DNA of 64,000 nt, taken from Variovorax fucosicus. GTDB lineage: Bacteria > Pseudomonadota > Gammaproteobacteria > Burkholderiales > Burkholderiaceae_C. The position numbers and the translations under genes were made by a program. The notes beneath the pieces are model-generated. The model made no database searches, had not been told where the DNA came from, and was given only the letters and a program-made list of their open reading frames with translations. Below are positions 7,804-16,186 of this stretch, piece after piece. Position 1 is the first letter of the stretch; every line of letters starts with the position of its first letter. Where the stretch lies: contig NZ_JASZYU010000002.1 in assembly GCF_030316825.1 (NCBI RefSeq), positions 1-64,000 on the forward strand, given 5' to 3'.

Positions 7804-9390
7804 TTACTGGCGCAGCTTGATGCGGGCACGTTCGAGCAGCGCCTGTGCCCCGTCGGGATCGGCCGCGACGCCGTAGACGACGTGGTCCGGGCGCACGAGC
7901 GCCGCGCCGCAGCCCTGCTTGTCGAACCAGCGCGCGATGACGCCGTCGGCCTCCGCGAGGCAGACAAGATCCTCCAGGTTTCCGGCATCGCCCAGGCAGA
8001 CGGCTGTCGCGTGCAGGGCCCGCAGACCGGCGGCCAGGCGGCCGAACTGTTCGCGGGAAGGCGGGTCGCGCAGAAACAGCAGGAAGCCGTGGGGCAGCAG
8101 ATCGTCCATCATCTGCGCGGCGCCCTGCTGGCCGATCCGTCCCACCGCCTGCGGGAAAGGCGTGCCTGATGCGCCATGCTCGTCCTCGATCAAGCCGTGG
8201 CGCACGCCGGGCAGCAGGCTCTGGCGCAACTGCATCCGCACCTCGCCGCCTTGCTGCGCGCGCAGGCCGCGATCGCGCTCCGTGGCGCGTTCGGCGTCGC
8301 GCTCGCAGATGATCAGGCCCAGGCGCTTGACGGTCTGCGTGGTGTCTTCGACCTGCGGGCCGCGCTCCGTGCCATAGCTGTCCAGCAGCGCGTCGGGCGC
8401 TTCGCCGCGCAGCACCCAGTCGAGCTTCCAGGCCAGGTTGAGCGCGTCGCGCAAGCCCTGGCACATGCCCTGTGCCAGGAAGGGCGGCATCTGGTGCGCT
8501 GCGTCGCCGGCCAGCAGCACGCGCTGCTGGCGCCATTGCTCGAGGACGACCGCATGGAAGCGGTAGGTCGCGGCCCGCCAGATGCGCGCCTGGTGCGGCG
8601 CCAGCCAGGGCGAGAGCAGGGCCCAGATCGCGTCGTGCGGCATCTCGCGGTGCGCTGCTTCGTGCGGCAGCAGCAGGAATTCCCAGCGCCGGTGCGTGCC
8701 GGGCCCGACCACGTAGGTGCAGGGGCGCGCCGGGTCGCAGTACTGGATGTTGGTGGCCGGCAGGCAATCGAGCATGTCCTCGTTCACGTGCATGTCGACC
8801 ACGATCCACGGCTCGTCGAATTCCAGGCTCTTCATGCCGAGGCCGAGCCGCTTGCGCATCGGGCTGGTGCCGCCGTCGCAGGCGACCACGTAACGCGCCC
8901 GCACCTGGGCCGGGGCGCCGTCCGGCGCCTGCACGGACAGCGTCGCGTACTCGCCATCCTGATCGGCCTGATCGGCGGACACGACTTCATGGCCCAGGTG
9001 AACCGAGACCGAAGGCATCTCGCCCACGGCGCGGCGCAACGAGAGTTCGAGCGCCGGCTGGTTGAAGGTGTACGAAGGCGCCCAGGCCAGAGGGTAGGGC
9101 GACGGGCCCATGTCGAAATGCTGGATCGGCTTGCCATCGGCACCCTGGTAGATCGTGGGGCGGTACGGCGTCATGTGGGTTGCCAGGGCGCCTGCGATGC
9201 CCAGTTCCTGGAAGGTGCGCATCGCCTCGTGGTCGAGCGCGAAGGCGCGCGGCAGGGGATAGATCTGGTCGGACTTGTCGAACACGGCCACGCGTCGGCC
9301 ACGCCGGCCCAGAAGCGCCGCCAGCGTTGCACCGACCGGGCCGAAGCCGATGACGGCGACATCGACAGGCTCGTCGAAGGTGTGATTCAC
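7804..9390 (-). CDS. FAD-dependent aromatic hydroxylase, MhpA-like
   Basis: A 528-residue class A flavoprotein monooxygenase that would hydroxylate an aromatic ring using NAD(P)H and oxygen. The three family fingerprints are present: the N-terminal FAD fold VIGFGPVGATLAALLGRRG (about 13-31), the CDGGTSPMRKRLG motif near 170, and the GD motif LLAGDAAHQMPPFLAQGM near 295. A C-terminal thioredoxin-like domain closes the protein, as in 3-(3-hydroxyphenyl)propionate hydroxylase MhpA, whose length is similar. The start is GTG with GGAG about 8 bases upstream; this and the alignment of the FAD motif fix it. A candidate GntR operator lies just upstream at 9405-9426. It is divergent from the zinc dehydrogenase. 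The actual ring substrate is not determined. Confidence 0.88.
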   Translation of the reverse strand: MNHTFDEPVDVAVIGFGPVGATLAALLGRRGRRVAVFDKSDQIYPLPRAFALDHEAMRTFQELGIAGALATHMTPYRPTIYQGADGKPIQHFDMGPSPYPLAWAPSYTFNQPALELSLRRAVGEMPSVSVHLGHEVVSADQADQDGEYATLSVQAPDGAPAQVRARYVVACDGGTSPMRKRLGLGMKSLEFDEPWIVVDMHVNEDMLDCLPATNIQYCDPARPCTYVVGPGTHRRWEFLLLPHEAAHREMPHDAIWALLSPWLAPHQARIWRAATYRFHAVVLEQWRQQRVLLAGDAAHQMPPFLAQGMCQGLRDALNLAWKLDWVLRGEAPDALLDSYGTERGPQVEDTTQTVKRLGLIICERDAERATERDRGLRAQQGGEVRMQLRQSLLPGVRHGLIEDEHGASGTPFPQAVGRIGQQGAAQMMDDLLPHGFLLFLRDPPSREQFGRLAAGLRALHATAVCLGDAGNLEDLVCLAEADGVIARWFDKQGCGAALVRPDHVVYGVAADPDGAQALLERARIKLRQ

Positions 9391-9404
9391 TCGTTCTCTC
9401 CAAA

Positions 9405-9426
9405 TGCAGGAAGTGAGAATTGTGCA
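9405..9426. promoter_or_regulatory. Candidate GntR operator, site 1 (degenerate)
   Basis: TGCAGGAA and ATTGTGCA flank a six-base spacer, giving the same 22-bp geometry as the perfect site at 9491-9512. It lies 15 bases upstream of the FAD hydroxylase start. One half-site is close to the consensus TTTRTGCA (7 of 8) and the other is weaker. Confidence 0.5.
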
Positions 9427-9490
9427 TAAAAATGGGTGTTATGGATCGAGGGTTCTTCCCGATGGCGGCCGCCGCGTCGCCGCAGAAAAA

Positions 9491-9512
9491 TGCACAAAAC
9501 CAACTTTGTGCA
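9491..9512. promoter_or_regulatory. Candidate GntR operator, site 2 (perfect palindrome)
   Basis: TGCACAAA and TTTGTGCA are separated by six bases. Symmetry extends three bases further on each side, so the arms are 11 bp and perfect (9488-9498 and 9505-9515). The site lies immediately before the ribosome-binding site (GGAG at 9521) of the zinc dehydrogenase, a position fit for repression. It shares its geometry with sites in the two other divergent promoter regions of the cluster. Confidence 0.75.
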
Positions 9513-9529
9513 TTTAACAAGGAGACGAG

Positions 9530-10639
9530 ATGTCAATGATGAAAGCCGCCCGACTTCACAAGGTCGGCGCACCGATGCAGATCGAACAGCTGCCGATTCC
9601 CCAGCCCGCAGCCAACGACGTACAAGTGAGGGTGCATGCCTGCGGCATCGTGCCGAACCTGGGCAACATCCTGGCGAACTGGACCACCTGGTTCCCCGAG
9701 CTGCCGCTGCCGCCGCTGCCCGCCATCTTCGGGCTCGACCCGGCGGGCGAGGTCACGGCCGTCGGCTCCCACGTCCACACCTGGAAGCCGGGCGACCGCG
9801 TCTACGTCAACCCGAGCCTGTACTGCGGCGGGTGCAGGGCCTGCCGCAATGGCGACCTCATCAACTGCACGCACTACGCATTCAGCGGCTACTTCGGCTT
9901 CTCGCAGAACGCGCTCAAGCTCTACAAGAACTACCCCTACGGCGGCCTGGGCGAGTACATGATCGCCCCGCAGTACGCGCTGGTGAAACTGCCCGACAAC
10001 GTGAGCTTCAACCAGGCGGCGCGCTTCGGCTACCTGGGCACCATGTACTCCGCGATGCGCAAGGCGCAGGTCGGCCCCGGGCGCAGCGTGCTGATCAACG
10101 GCATCAGCGGCACGCTGGGGATAGGCGGCGCGCTGTTCGGCCTGGCGATGGGCGCCACGCGCATCCTCGGCACCGGCCGCAACAAGGAACTGCTCGAGCG
10201 CGTGAAGGCGCTGGCGCCGGATCGCATCGAGGTCTTCTCGAACGCCAGCGGCGAGGCTATCGACACCTGGGCCAAGGAGCGCACCGGTGGCTTGGGCGTG
10301 GACACCTTCATCGATGCGCTGGGGCCGGGCGCGCCGCACGAGTCGCTGCAGCAGGGCATTCGCGCGCTCAAGCGCGGCGGCCGCGCCTTCAACATCGGCG
10401 CCATCGCAGGCATGGTGGGCATGGATCTGCACACCATGATGGACGAGCAGCAGAGCATCGAGGGCTCGGCATGGTTCACCGCCGGCGAAGGGCAGGACAT
10501 GGCCGACATGGCCGAGGCCGGAACGCTCGACCTCTCGGTGTTCGAGCACGTCTGCTATCCGCTGGACCGCGTCAACGAGGCGATCTCCGGGATCGCGACG
10601 CGCAACGGCGGCTTCAGCAACTTCGTCATCAACCCCTGA
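9530..10639 (+). CDS. Zinc-dependent medium-chain alcohol dehydrogenase family protein
   Basis: A 369-residue MDR-superfamily oxidoreductase. The N-terminal GroES-like domain holds the structural zinc cysteines in CGGCRACRNGDLINC (near residue 101). The Rossmann domain has VLINGISGTLGIGGALFGLAM (near 185) followed by a typical cofactor strand and TFIDALGPG. The first catalytic zinc position (usually Cys) reads ACGIVPN instead of the common GICGTD, so catalytic zinc may be absent or differently bound. It would oxidise or reduce an alcohol, aldehyde or quinone intermediate of the pathway. The start is ATG 9530 with GGAG five bases upstream; ATGs at 9536 and 9539 are also possible. Divergent from the FAD hydroxylase and preceded by a perfect GntR-type palindrome. 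Confidence 0.85.
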   Translation: MSMMKAARLHKVGAPMQIEQLPIPQPAANDVQVRVHACGIVPNLGNILANWTTWFPELPLPPLPAIFGLDPAGEVTAVGSHVHTWKPGDRVYVNPSLYCGGCRACRNGDLINCTHYAFSGYFGFSQNALKLYKNYPYGGLGEYMIAPQYALVKLPDNVSFNQAARFGYLGTMYSAMRKAQVGPGRSVLINGISGTLGIGGALFGLAMGATRILGTGRNKELLERVKALAPDRIEVFSNASGEAIDTWAKERTGGLGVDTFIDALGPGAPHESLQQGIRALKRGGRAFNIGAIAGMVGMDLHTMMDEQQSIEGSAWFTAGEGQDMADMAEAGTLDLSVFEHVCYPLDRVNEAISGIATRNGGFSNFVINP

Positions 10640-10659
10640 ACGGCGGAAGGGCGCAGCAA

Positions 10660-10682
10660 GGGGCGCCGAACCCGGCCGCCCC
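10660..10682. terminator. GC-rich hairpin between convergent genes, possible bidirectional terminator
   Basis: GGGGCG and CGCCCC can pair around an 11-base loop, with outer flanks GAAGGGCGC and GCGCCTTC also able to pair imperfectly. It lies between the zinc dehydrogenase (plus) and FMN reductase (minus) stops. No clear T-tract follows on either strand, so confidence is limited. Confidence 0.35.
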
Positions 10683-10700
10683 GCGCCTTCTTCGCCCCGT

Positions 10701-11282
10701 CTAGCTGCGGGCGCGCGCCAGCATCTCGATTTCAAGCAGCAGATCGTGCAGCGCTGCCTGCACGAACTCGAGCGTGCTTGCGTCGACCAGTCGACCGTCG
10801 CGCACACGCTGCCCCACCCCTGCGATGGCGACGTGCTGCCGAACCACCGGCCGCGCCAGCGTGGCGGCCAGCGCGTCGCGAATCTGCGCCTGCGCGCGCA
10901 CGCCACCGGCGGTGCCGGGCGAGGCGGTCATCACCAGCGCGGGCTTGCCCTTGAGGGGCGAGGCGAATCCGGGCCGCGATGCCCAGTCGATGGCGTTCTT
11001 GAGCACGCCGGGCATGCCGTAGTTGTATTCGGGCGAGCACAGCACGAGCCCGTCCGCCTCGGCGATGGCTTTCTTGAGGCGGGCGACCGGCTCGGGCGGC
11101 GTGTCGCCATCGAGGTCGGCGTTGTAGATCGGAATGTCATCGAGCGGAAACAGGTCGATGTTCGCAGTGGCGGGCAGCAAGGGCGGCAGGCTGCGCAGCA
11201 CCGCGGTGCAGTTGGATTCGCGGCGGATGCTGCCGGAGATGGCAAGCAGCCGGATGGATCGGGGCGGGGTGAGGGTCGACAT
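10701..11282 (-). CDS. NAD(P)H-dependent FMN reductase (ChrR/ArsH-like flavodoxin fold)
   Basis: A 193-residue flavodoxin-fold reductase. Family motifs are LLAISGSIRRESNC (FMN phosphate loop near residues 12-25), SPEYNYGMPGVLKNAIDW (near 83) and KPALVMTASPGTAGG (near 112). Such enzymes reduce FMN, quinones or azo compounds with NAD(P)H in the cytoplasm. In this cluster it could supply reduced flavin or reduce a quinone formed from the hydroxylated ring. The start MSTLTPPRSIRLL at 11282 is chosen over an upstream ATG at 11339, because the operator-like site 11315-11336 would otherwise lie inside the gene. It converges on the zinc dehydrogenase and is divergent from the cupin gene. Confidence 0.86.
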   Translation of the reverse strand: MSTLTPPRSIRLLAISGSIRRESNCTAVLRSLPPLLPATANIDLFPLDDIPIYNADLDGDTPPEPVARLKKAIAEADGLVLCSPEYNYGMPGVLKNAIDWASRPGFASPLKGKPALVMTASPGTAGGVRAQAQIRDALAATLARPVVRQHVAIAGVGQRVRDGRLVDASTLEFVQAALHDLLLEIEMLARARS

Positions 11283-11314
11283 GGAACGGTAGGAAGTGCG
11301 GGGAGGGAAGTTTA

Positions 11315-11336
11315 TGCATGAACGCAGACTTGCGCA
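11315..11336. promoter_or_regulatory. Candidate GntR operator, site 3 (degenerate)
   Basis: TGCATGAA and CTTGCGCA with a six-base spacer have the same 22-bp geometry as the better sites. The left arm is identical to that of the site at 17512-17533. It lies 33 bases upstream of the FMN reductase start. Confidence 0.45.
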
Positions 11337-11398
11337 CAAAACAAATATTGAGCATTAGGGTTCGTCCGGATGAAGATCCGGGGGTAGCGATGCATATT

Positions 11399-11420
11399 TG
11401 CACAAAAGAAGTTTTATGCA
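11399..11420. promoter_or_regulatory. Candidate GntR operator, site 4 (near-perfect palindrome)
   Basis: TGCACAAA and TTTATGCA flank a six-base spacer; one mismatch separates the arms, and the spacer edges extend the symmetry to nine bases per arm. The site is about 28 bases before the cupin start and AGGAG. Confidence 0.7.
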
Positions 11421-11448
11421 TTTTATTGAAATTCTCAGGAGACCAATC

Positions 11449-11994
11449 ATGAAAGTCAGACGGGTAGTTCTAGGTGTGGGTTCGAACGGCAAGTCAGGCG
11501 TGTTGTCGGACGAGGCCGCGCCTCGCAACATCGCATTCAAGACCGTGCCGGGCTTCGAGGCAACCTTGCTCTGGTCGACCGCCGCGTCGAGCGAGGCAGG
11601 CAGCAGGAAGGCCTTCGCCGATCCGAGCATCGAAGCCAACTTTCTCCCGGGCCAGGGCGAGTCGCGCCTCATGTTCGTCACGTTTCCGCCCGATTCCGTG
11701 ATGATGCGGGCGGACTTCGACGGTGCGGCGTTCGGGGCAGAGTTCGGCCAGTTGCTGCCAGGCTTGGCGGAGACCTTCGAGCCGGATGCGCCGGGCATGC
11801 ACACCACCGACAGCATCGACTACGACGTCGTGCTGGATGGCGAGATCACGCTCGAACTCGATGATGGCCAGGAGGTCTTGCTGAAGCAGCACGACGTTGC
11901 CGTGCAGCAAGGCAACCGGCACGCCTGGCGCAACAAGGGCGACAAGCCCGCGACGATGCTCTTCGTGCTGATGGGCAAGAAGCGCGCAGCCTGA
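11449..11994 (+). CDS. Cupin-domain protein
   Basis: A 181-residue single-domain cupin. The second cupin half is clear near residues 120-165, including GMHTTDSIDYDVVLDGEI, then HDVAVQQGNRHAWRNKG, which supply His/Glu-type metal ligands (HTTDSIDYD, HAW). Such proteins may be metal-dependent dioxygenases, isomerases or ligand sensors; none is specifically indicated. The start at 11449 has AGGAG about 8 bases upstream; an in-frame start at 11398 would include the operator and is rejected. First gene of the cupin, NTF2-like and ABC-transporter run, under the site-4 operator. Confidence 0.8.
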   Translation: MKVRRVVLGVGSNGKSGVLSDEAAPRNIAFKTVPGFEATLLWSTAASSEAGSRKAFADPSIEANFLPGQGESRLMFVTFPPDSVMMRADFDGAAFGAEFGQLLPGLAETFEPDAPGMHTTDSIDYDVVLDGEITLELDDGQEVLLKQHDVAVQQGNRHAWRNKGDKPATMLFVLMGKKRAA

Positions 11995-12006
11995 GCCGTG
12001 GTCCCC

Positions 12007-12408
12007 ATGAGCACCTCCGATCCATCCGACGACGCCAGGGCGTTGATCGACCTCGAGCAGCAGCGCTGCAACGCCATGATGAATGGCGACACCGAACGCC
12101 TGCGCGAATTGCTGCATCGCGATCTGACGCATGTCCATGCCAAAGGGCAGGTCGACGGCTTCGACAGCTACTTCAGCACGGGCGGCTTCAACGTTCACTA
12201 CCAGCGGGTCGAGCGGTCTGAACTCGCCGTGCGCGTGATGGGCAACAGCGCCCTGATGACCGGCCGCCAGCTGCTGGTGGGCGTGCGCAAGAACGGCACC
12301 GGCACCGTGACCATCGACTCGCGCGTCATGCAGGTCTGGGTGAAGGAGGGCGAACGCTGGCGCCAGCTCGCATTCCAGACCACGCCCACCGAAATGAGCG
12401 TTGCCTGA
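12007..12408 (+). CDS. NTF2-like (SnoaL/DUF4440) family protein
   Basis: A 133-residue alpha+beta cone protein. The family signature is an N-terminal helix ending in CNAMMNGDTERLRELLHRD, then LTHVHAKGQVDGFDSY, and a C-terminal strand pair (VMQVWVKEGERWRQLAFQ). Members range from polyketide cyclases and dehydratases to non-catalytic binding proteins, so no reaction is assigned. It starts 12 bases after the cupin stop; a GTG at 11998 is an alternative start. The next gene is the ABC substrate-binding protein, so it is likely co-transcribed. Confidence 0.78.
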   Translation: MSTSDPSDDARALIDLEQQRCNAMMNGDTERLRELLHRDLTHVHAKGQVDGFDSYFSTGGFNVHYQRVERSELAVRVMGNSALMTGRQLLVGVRKNGTGTVTIDSRVMQVWVKEGERWRQLAFQTTPTEMSVA

Positions 12409-12442
12409 CCTTGCCCCTTGAAGAATCAACCCGGAGACATCC

Positions 12443-13663
12443 ATGACCACAAAGCAACAACGCCGCGACTTCGTTCGCGTTCTGGGAAGCGCCGCACTGG
12501 CGGCTTCGGTGCCCGCCTTCGTGCGGGCACAGGGCACCGATACCAAGATCAAGTTCGGCTGGGCCATCTCGAAGACGGGCCCGTTCGCAGGCGGCGCTGC
12601 ATCAGCGCAGCTTCCAAACTACCGGTTGTGGGTCGATGACGTCAACAAGGCGGGTGGCATTTCGGTCGGGGGTGCGAAGCGCCTCATCGAAGTCGTCGAG
12701 TACGACGACCGCAGCCAACCGGAAGAAGCGGTGAGGGCAATCGAGCGGATGGTCAACCAGGACAAGGTCGACTTCCTGCTGCCGCCGTGGGGCACCGGCA
12801 TGAACCTGGCCGTTGCGCCTGCGTTCCACAAGGGCAACTTTCCCATGATCACGCCCACCTGCATCACCGATCAGATGCCGCAGCTCGTCAAGCGCTGGGA
12901 CAACATGTTCTCGCTGCTCGGTACCCCGTCCAGCTATTCGGATGCCATCGTCGGGCTGCTCACGCAGATGCGCAGCGACGGCAAGATCGGCAGCAAGGTG
13001 GCCATGGTGAACGTGACCGACCAGGGCGGACTGGAACTCGCCGGCGCCGCGCGCAAGTCGCTGAAGGCCGCGAAGTTCGAGGTCGTGGTCGACAGCAGCT
13101 ATCCGATTTCCACGCAGGACATGACGCCCCTGATTGCCGATGCCCAACGCGCGAATCCGGACGTTTTTCTGGCGTTCAGCTATCCGCCGGACACCTTGGG
13201 CCTGACCGAGGCCGCGCGCGTGCGCGGCTTCAACCCGAAGATTTTCTACGCCGGGATCGGAACGGCGCTGCCTCTGTACGTCGGCAAGTTCGGCGCGAGC
13301 GCCGAGGGCGTCATGGGCCCGGGCGGATGGAATCCGGCGTCGGACGCCATCAAGGCCTACATCGCCAGGCACACCGCGTTGATCGGGCAGCCGCCCGAGC
13401 AGTGGGTCAGCGTGCTCTGCTATTCGGGCCTGCAGGCGCTCGCCCAGTCGATCGAGAAAGTGGGCAAGCTCGACCGGCCGGCCATCATCAAGACGCTCGG
13501 ATCGACGACCTTCGACACGGTTGCCGGGCCATTGAAGTTCGACAACCATTTCATGGCGGGCGGCTGGACGGTCGGGCAATGGCAGGGCGGCACGTTCTCG
13601 GGAATCGCGCCGAAGCAGACGGGCGCGAAAGACCCGGTCGCCAAGCCGGCCTGGAAGGCCTGA
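12443..13663 (+). CDS. Branched-chain amino-acid-type ABC transporter substrate-binding protein
   Basis: A 406-residue periplasmic type I binding protein (LivK-like). The N-terminus has a twin-arginine-like export signal (QRRDFVRVLG, then a hydrophobic stretch ending FVRAQG), which suggests Tat export. Domain features include KFGWAISKTGPFAGG, LIEVVEYDDRSQPEEAVRA and SYSDAIVGLLTQM. In these catabolic clusters such proteins usually bind aromatic or carboxylate ligands rather than amino acids, so the ligand may be the pathway substrate. GGAG lies about 8 bases before the ATG. It heads a five-gene transporter run with overlapping downstream genes. Confidence 0.9.
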   Translation: MTTKQQRRDFVRVLGSAALAASVPAFVRAQGTDTKIKFGWAISKTGPFAGGAASAQLPNYRLWVDDVNKAGGISVGGAKRLIEVVEYDDRSQPEEAVRAIERMVNQDKVDFLLPPWGTGMNLAVAPAFHKGNFPMITPTCITDQMPQLVKRWDNMFSLLGTPSSYSDAIVGLLTQMRSDGKIGSKVAMVNVTDQGGLELAGAARKSLKAAKFEVVVDSSYPISTQDMTPLIADAQRANPDVFLAFSYPPDTLGLTEAARVRGFNPKIFYAGIGTALPLYVGKFGASAEGVMGPGGWNPASDAIKAYIARHTALIGQPPEQWVSVLCYSGLQALAQSIEKVGKLDRPAIIKTLGSTTFDTVAGPLKFDNHFMAGGWTVGQWQGGTFSGIAPKQTGAKDPVAKPAWKA

Positions 13664-13671
13664 AGCCTTTC

Positions 13672-14547
13672 ATGAGGCTGATCGATGCATTGATATTCGG
13701 GCTGACACTGGGTGGGACCTATGCGCTCATTGCGCTGGGTCTCAACCTCCAGTACGGCGTCGCCCGCATCCTCAACCTCGCCTACGGCGAGATGTTGATT
13801 GCCGCGGCCCTGGGGGGCCTGGTGCTTTTCACGCGCGCCGGTGTCTCGCCGCTGGTCGCACTCCTGCTGCTCGTTCCGGTCGCCGCGGCCGCCGGTGCGC
13901 TGCTCTACAAGGTGGCCTTCCTGCCGCTGGTCAGGCGCGCGCGCAGCCGTGACGCGCTGGAGGCCGACAGCATCCTGTCGACCTTCGGCCTGTTGTTCGT
14001 GATCCAGGGCCTCATGCTCACCGGGTTCGGCGGCAACTACCTGAGCTACTCGTTCCTGTCGATCCCGATCGAAGTGCTGGGAACCACGGTGGCCGCCAAC
14101 CGCCTGCTCGCACTCGTGGTTGCGCTGGTGCTGGGCGGCGCGCTGTTCCTGGTCCTCACCCGCACGCGAATCGGCACCGCCCTGCGCGCGGTGGCCGTCG
14201 ACCCCGGGTCGGCGCCGCTGGTGGCGATCGACGTGACGAAGATCGCGATGCTTGCCTTTGCCATGGGCACGGCGCTGGTCGCCATCGCCGGCGTGCTGGT
14301 CAGCATGTTCTCGACCTTCAGCGCCACCATGGGCGTGCTCTTCACCATGAAGGCCTTGATCGTCGTGATCATGGGCGGCGTCGGCAACTTCGTCGGCTGC
14401 GTGCTGGCTGCACTGCTGCTCGGGTTGAGCGAAAGCCTTGTTTCCACCTATGTGGATCCGGGCCTCACCCTGGCTGCCAACTACGCCATCTTCCTGCTCG
14501 TGCTGGTGTTCCGGCCCTCCGGCCTGTTTGGAAGGGCTGGCCGGTGA
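13672..14547 (+). CDS. Branched-chain-type ABC transporter permease, LivH-like
   Basis: A 291-residue inner-membrane permease with about eight hydrophobic segments. LivH features are the N-terminal FGLTLGGTYALIALGLNLQ (about 8-26), NLAYGEMLIAAALGG, and the C-terminal MKALIVVIMGGVGNFVGCVL that contacts the ATPase. The start ATG at 13672 follows the binding-protein stop by 8 bases and is fixed by the family N-terminus; the same frame is open far upstream but that part is non-coding. It forms the channel with the LivM-like partner, whose start overlaps its stop. Confidence 0.93.
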   Translation: MRLIDALIFGLTLGGTYALIALGLNLQYGVARILNLAYGEMLIAAALGGLVLFTRAGVSPLVALLLLVPVAAAAGALLYKVAFLPLVRRARSRDALEADSILSTFGLLFVIQGLMLTGFGGNYLSYSFLSIPIEVLGTTVAANRLLALVVALVLGGALFLVLTRTRIGTALRAVAVDPGSAPLVAIDVTKIAMLAFAMGTALVAIAGVLVSMFSTFSATMGVLFTMKALIVVIMGGVGNFVGCVLAALLLGLSESLVSTYVDPGLTLAANYAIFLLVLVFRPSGLFGRAGR

Positions 14548-15458
14548 CATCGAAATCCAGACTCTTCCTTGCGTTGTCGCTTGCAGCCTTCATTGCGCTG
14601 GCGTTTGCGCCGCAAACCGGCAACGACTACACGACGTCGCTGCTGATCAACCTGCTGCTCTATGCCAACCTGGCCACGGCCTGGGGCATCTTCTGCGGCA
14701 CGACACGCTTCATTTCGCTGGCGACCGTCGCGTTTTTCGGGGTCGGGTGCTACAGCGTCGCGGTGCTGTCGGAGTTCCTGCCCTGGCCAGCGGTGCTCGC
14801 CGTGGCCGCCTTGCTGGGCGGCGCATTGGCACTCGCCATCGGCATTTGCACGCTACGTCTTTCCGGCATGTACTTCGTCGTCTTCAGCTTCGGAATCGCC
14901 GAGCTGATCCGCCAGCTCGTGACCTGGTACGAATCCAAGGTGGTGGGTTCGGTCGGGCGGTATGTGTTCCTGGAGATCACTGCGGCGCAGATCTACTGGC
15001 AGCTCCTGGTGTTGCTGGGGTTGCTCTGGCTGTTGGGGGCCTGGCTCTCGAAGTCCCGACTCGGTTTTGCGCTTCGCCTGATCGGCGAGGACGAAACGGC
15101 CGCGCGCAGTTGCGGCATCAACACTGTCGGCGTCCGTCTCGCGGTGCTGACGGGGACGGCCATGTTCATGTCTGTCACGGGTGCGATCGTGGCGCCGCGC
15201 TGGACTTACATCGAGCCTTCCATCGCGTTCAACTCCCTCGTGTCGTTTCAGGTCGTGGTGATGGCACTGCTGGGTGGCGTGGCGGCGTTCTACGGGCCGA
15301 TCCTGGGCGTGGTTCCGCTGGTGCTGGCGTTCGAGGTGCTCACCAAGTACTTCCCGGATCACTTCAGCATCGTGCTCGGCGCCATCTTTCTGGTGATCGT
15401 GTACCTGCTGCCACGCGGCCTGCTCGGTGCAAGCGAGAAGTTCTGGAGGCGCCGATGA
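14544..15458 (+). CDS. Branched-chain-type ABC transporter permease, LivM-like
   Basis: A 304-residue permease, the second channel subunit. Features are LYANLATAWGIFCGTTRFISLA near residue 30, GMYFVVFSFGIAELIRQL near 107, and GEDETAARSCGINT near 182, where the LivM-family coupling segment normally has a G-x-x-E...A...G pattern. The start is GTG overlapping the LivH stop (GTGA), which indicates translational coupling. The C-terminus overlaps the ATPase start by four bases. Confidence 0.93.
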   Translation: MTSKSRLFLALSLAAFIALAFAPQTGNDYTTSLLINLLLYANLATAWGIFCGTTRFISLATVAFFGVGCYSVAVLSEFLPWPAVLAVAALLGGALALAIGICTLRLSGMYFVVFSFGIAELIRQLVTWYESKVVGSVGRYVFLEITAAQIYWQLLVLLGLLWLLGAWLSKSRLGFALRLIGEDETAARSCGINTVGVRLAVLTGTAMFMSVTGAIVAPRWTYIEPSIAFNSLVSFQVVVMALLGGVAAFYGPILGVVPLVLAFEVLTKYFPDHFSIVLGAIFLVIVYLLPRGLLGASEKFWRRR

Positions 15459-16186
15459 GCGCGCCGTTGCTGGAGGTCAACGACCTGTCCCGGCGCTTCG
15501 GCGGGCTGAAGGCGGTCGAAGGCCTGTCGCTCCATGTCGGAAAAGGCGAGATCGTCGGCTTGCTCGGCCCCAACGGCTCGGGCAAGACGACGGCGCTCAA
15601 TCTGATCAGCGGTGCGCTGCAACCGGATCGCGGTTCGGTCAAGCTCGACGGACAGGAAACCGCCGGCGCCTCGAACTTCAAGGTGGCGCGCCTGGGCATC
15701 GCGCGCACCTACCAGCTCGTGCGCCTCTTCAAGACCATGAGCGTGCTGGAAAACGTGGTGGCGGGGATGTCGTTCACGCACGAGCGCCGTTTCGGAACCG
15801 AGGCCAACACGGACGCGGCGGAACTTCTGGAGCAGGTCGGCCTGGCGGCCCGGGCGTCCCAGCGCGCCGAAGATCTCACCTACATCGACCAGAAGCGGCT
15901 CGAGCTGGCCCGCTGCCTTGCAAGCCGTCCGCGCGTGTTGTTGCTGGACGAGTGGCTGGCCGGATTGAATCCTACGGAACTGCTTCAGGCGATAGAACTC
16001 GTGCGCTCGTTGAAGCACGACGGCGTTTCCATCCTGATGGTCGAGCATGTGCTGGAGGCCGTGCGGTCGCTGTGCGATCACTGCGTGGTCATGAACGCCG
16101 GCCAGCGCATCGCGGCAGGCCCGGCTGCGGCCGTGCTGGCCGATCCCGAAGTGGTGCGCGCCTATCTTGGAGATGATCATGCTTGA
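15455..16186 (+). CDS. ABC transporter ATP-binding protein, LivG-like, with degenerate signature motif
   Basis: A 243-residue ATPase. Walker A is GPNGSGKT (near residue 36), the Q-loop region is ARTYQLVRLFKTMSVLENV, Walker B is RVLLLDEWLAGLNP (near 164), and the switch His lies in LMVEHVLEAV. The ABC signature, usually L-S-x-G-Q, reads LTYIDQKRLELARCLA, and the D-loop-preceding Glu of Walker B is kept. ATP hydrolysis may rely on the LivF signature. ATGA overlap with LivM; the next gene starts inside its 3' end. Confidence 0.92.
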   Translation: MSAPLLEVNDLSRRFGGLKAVEGLSLHVGKGEIVGLLGPNGSGKTTALNLISGALQPDRGSVKLDGQETAGASNFKVARLGIARTYQLVRLFKTMSVLENVVAGMSFTHERRFGTEANTDAAELLEQVGLAARASQRAEDLTYIDQKRLELARCLASRPRVLLLDEWLAGLNPTELLQAIELVRSLKHDGVSILMVEHVLEAVRSLCDHCVVMNAGQRIAAGPAAAVLADPEVVRAYLGDDHA

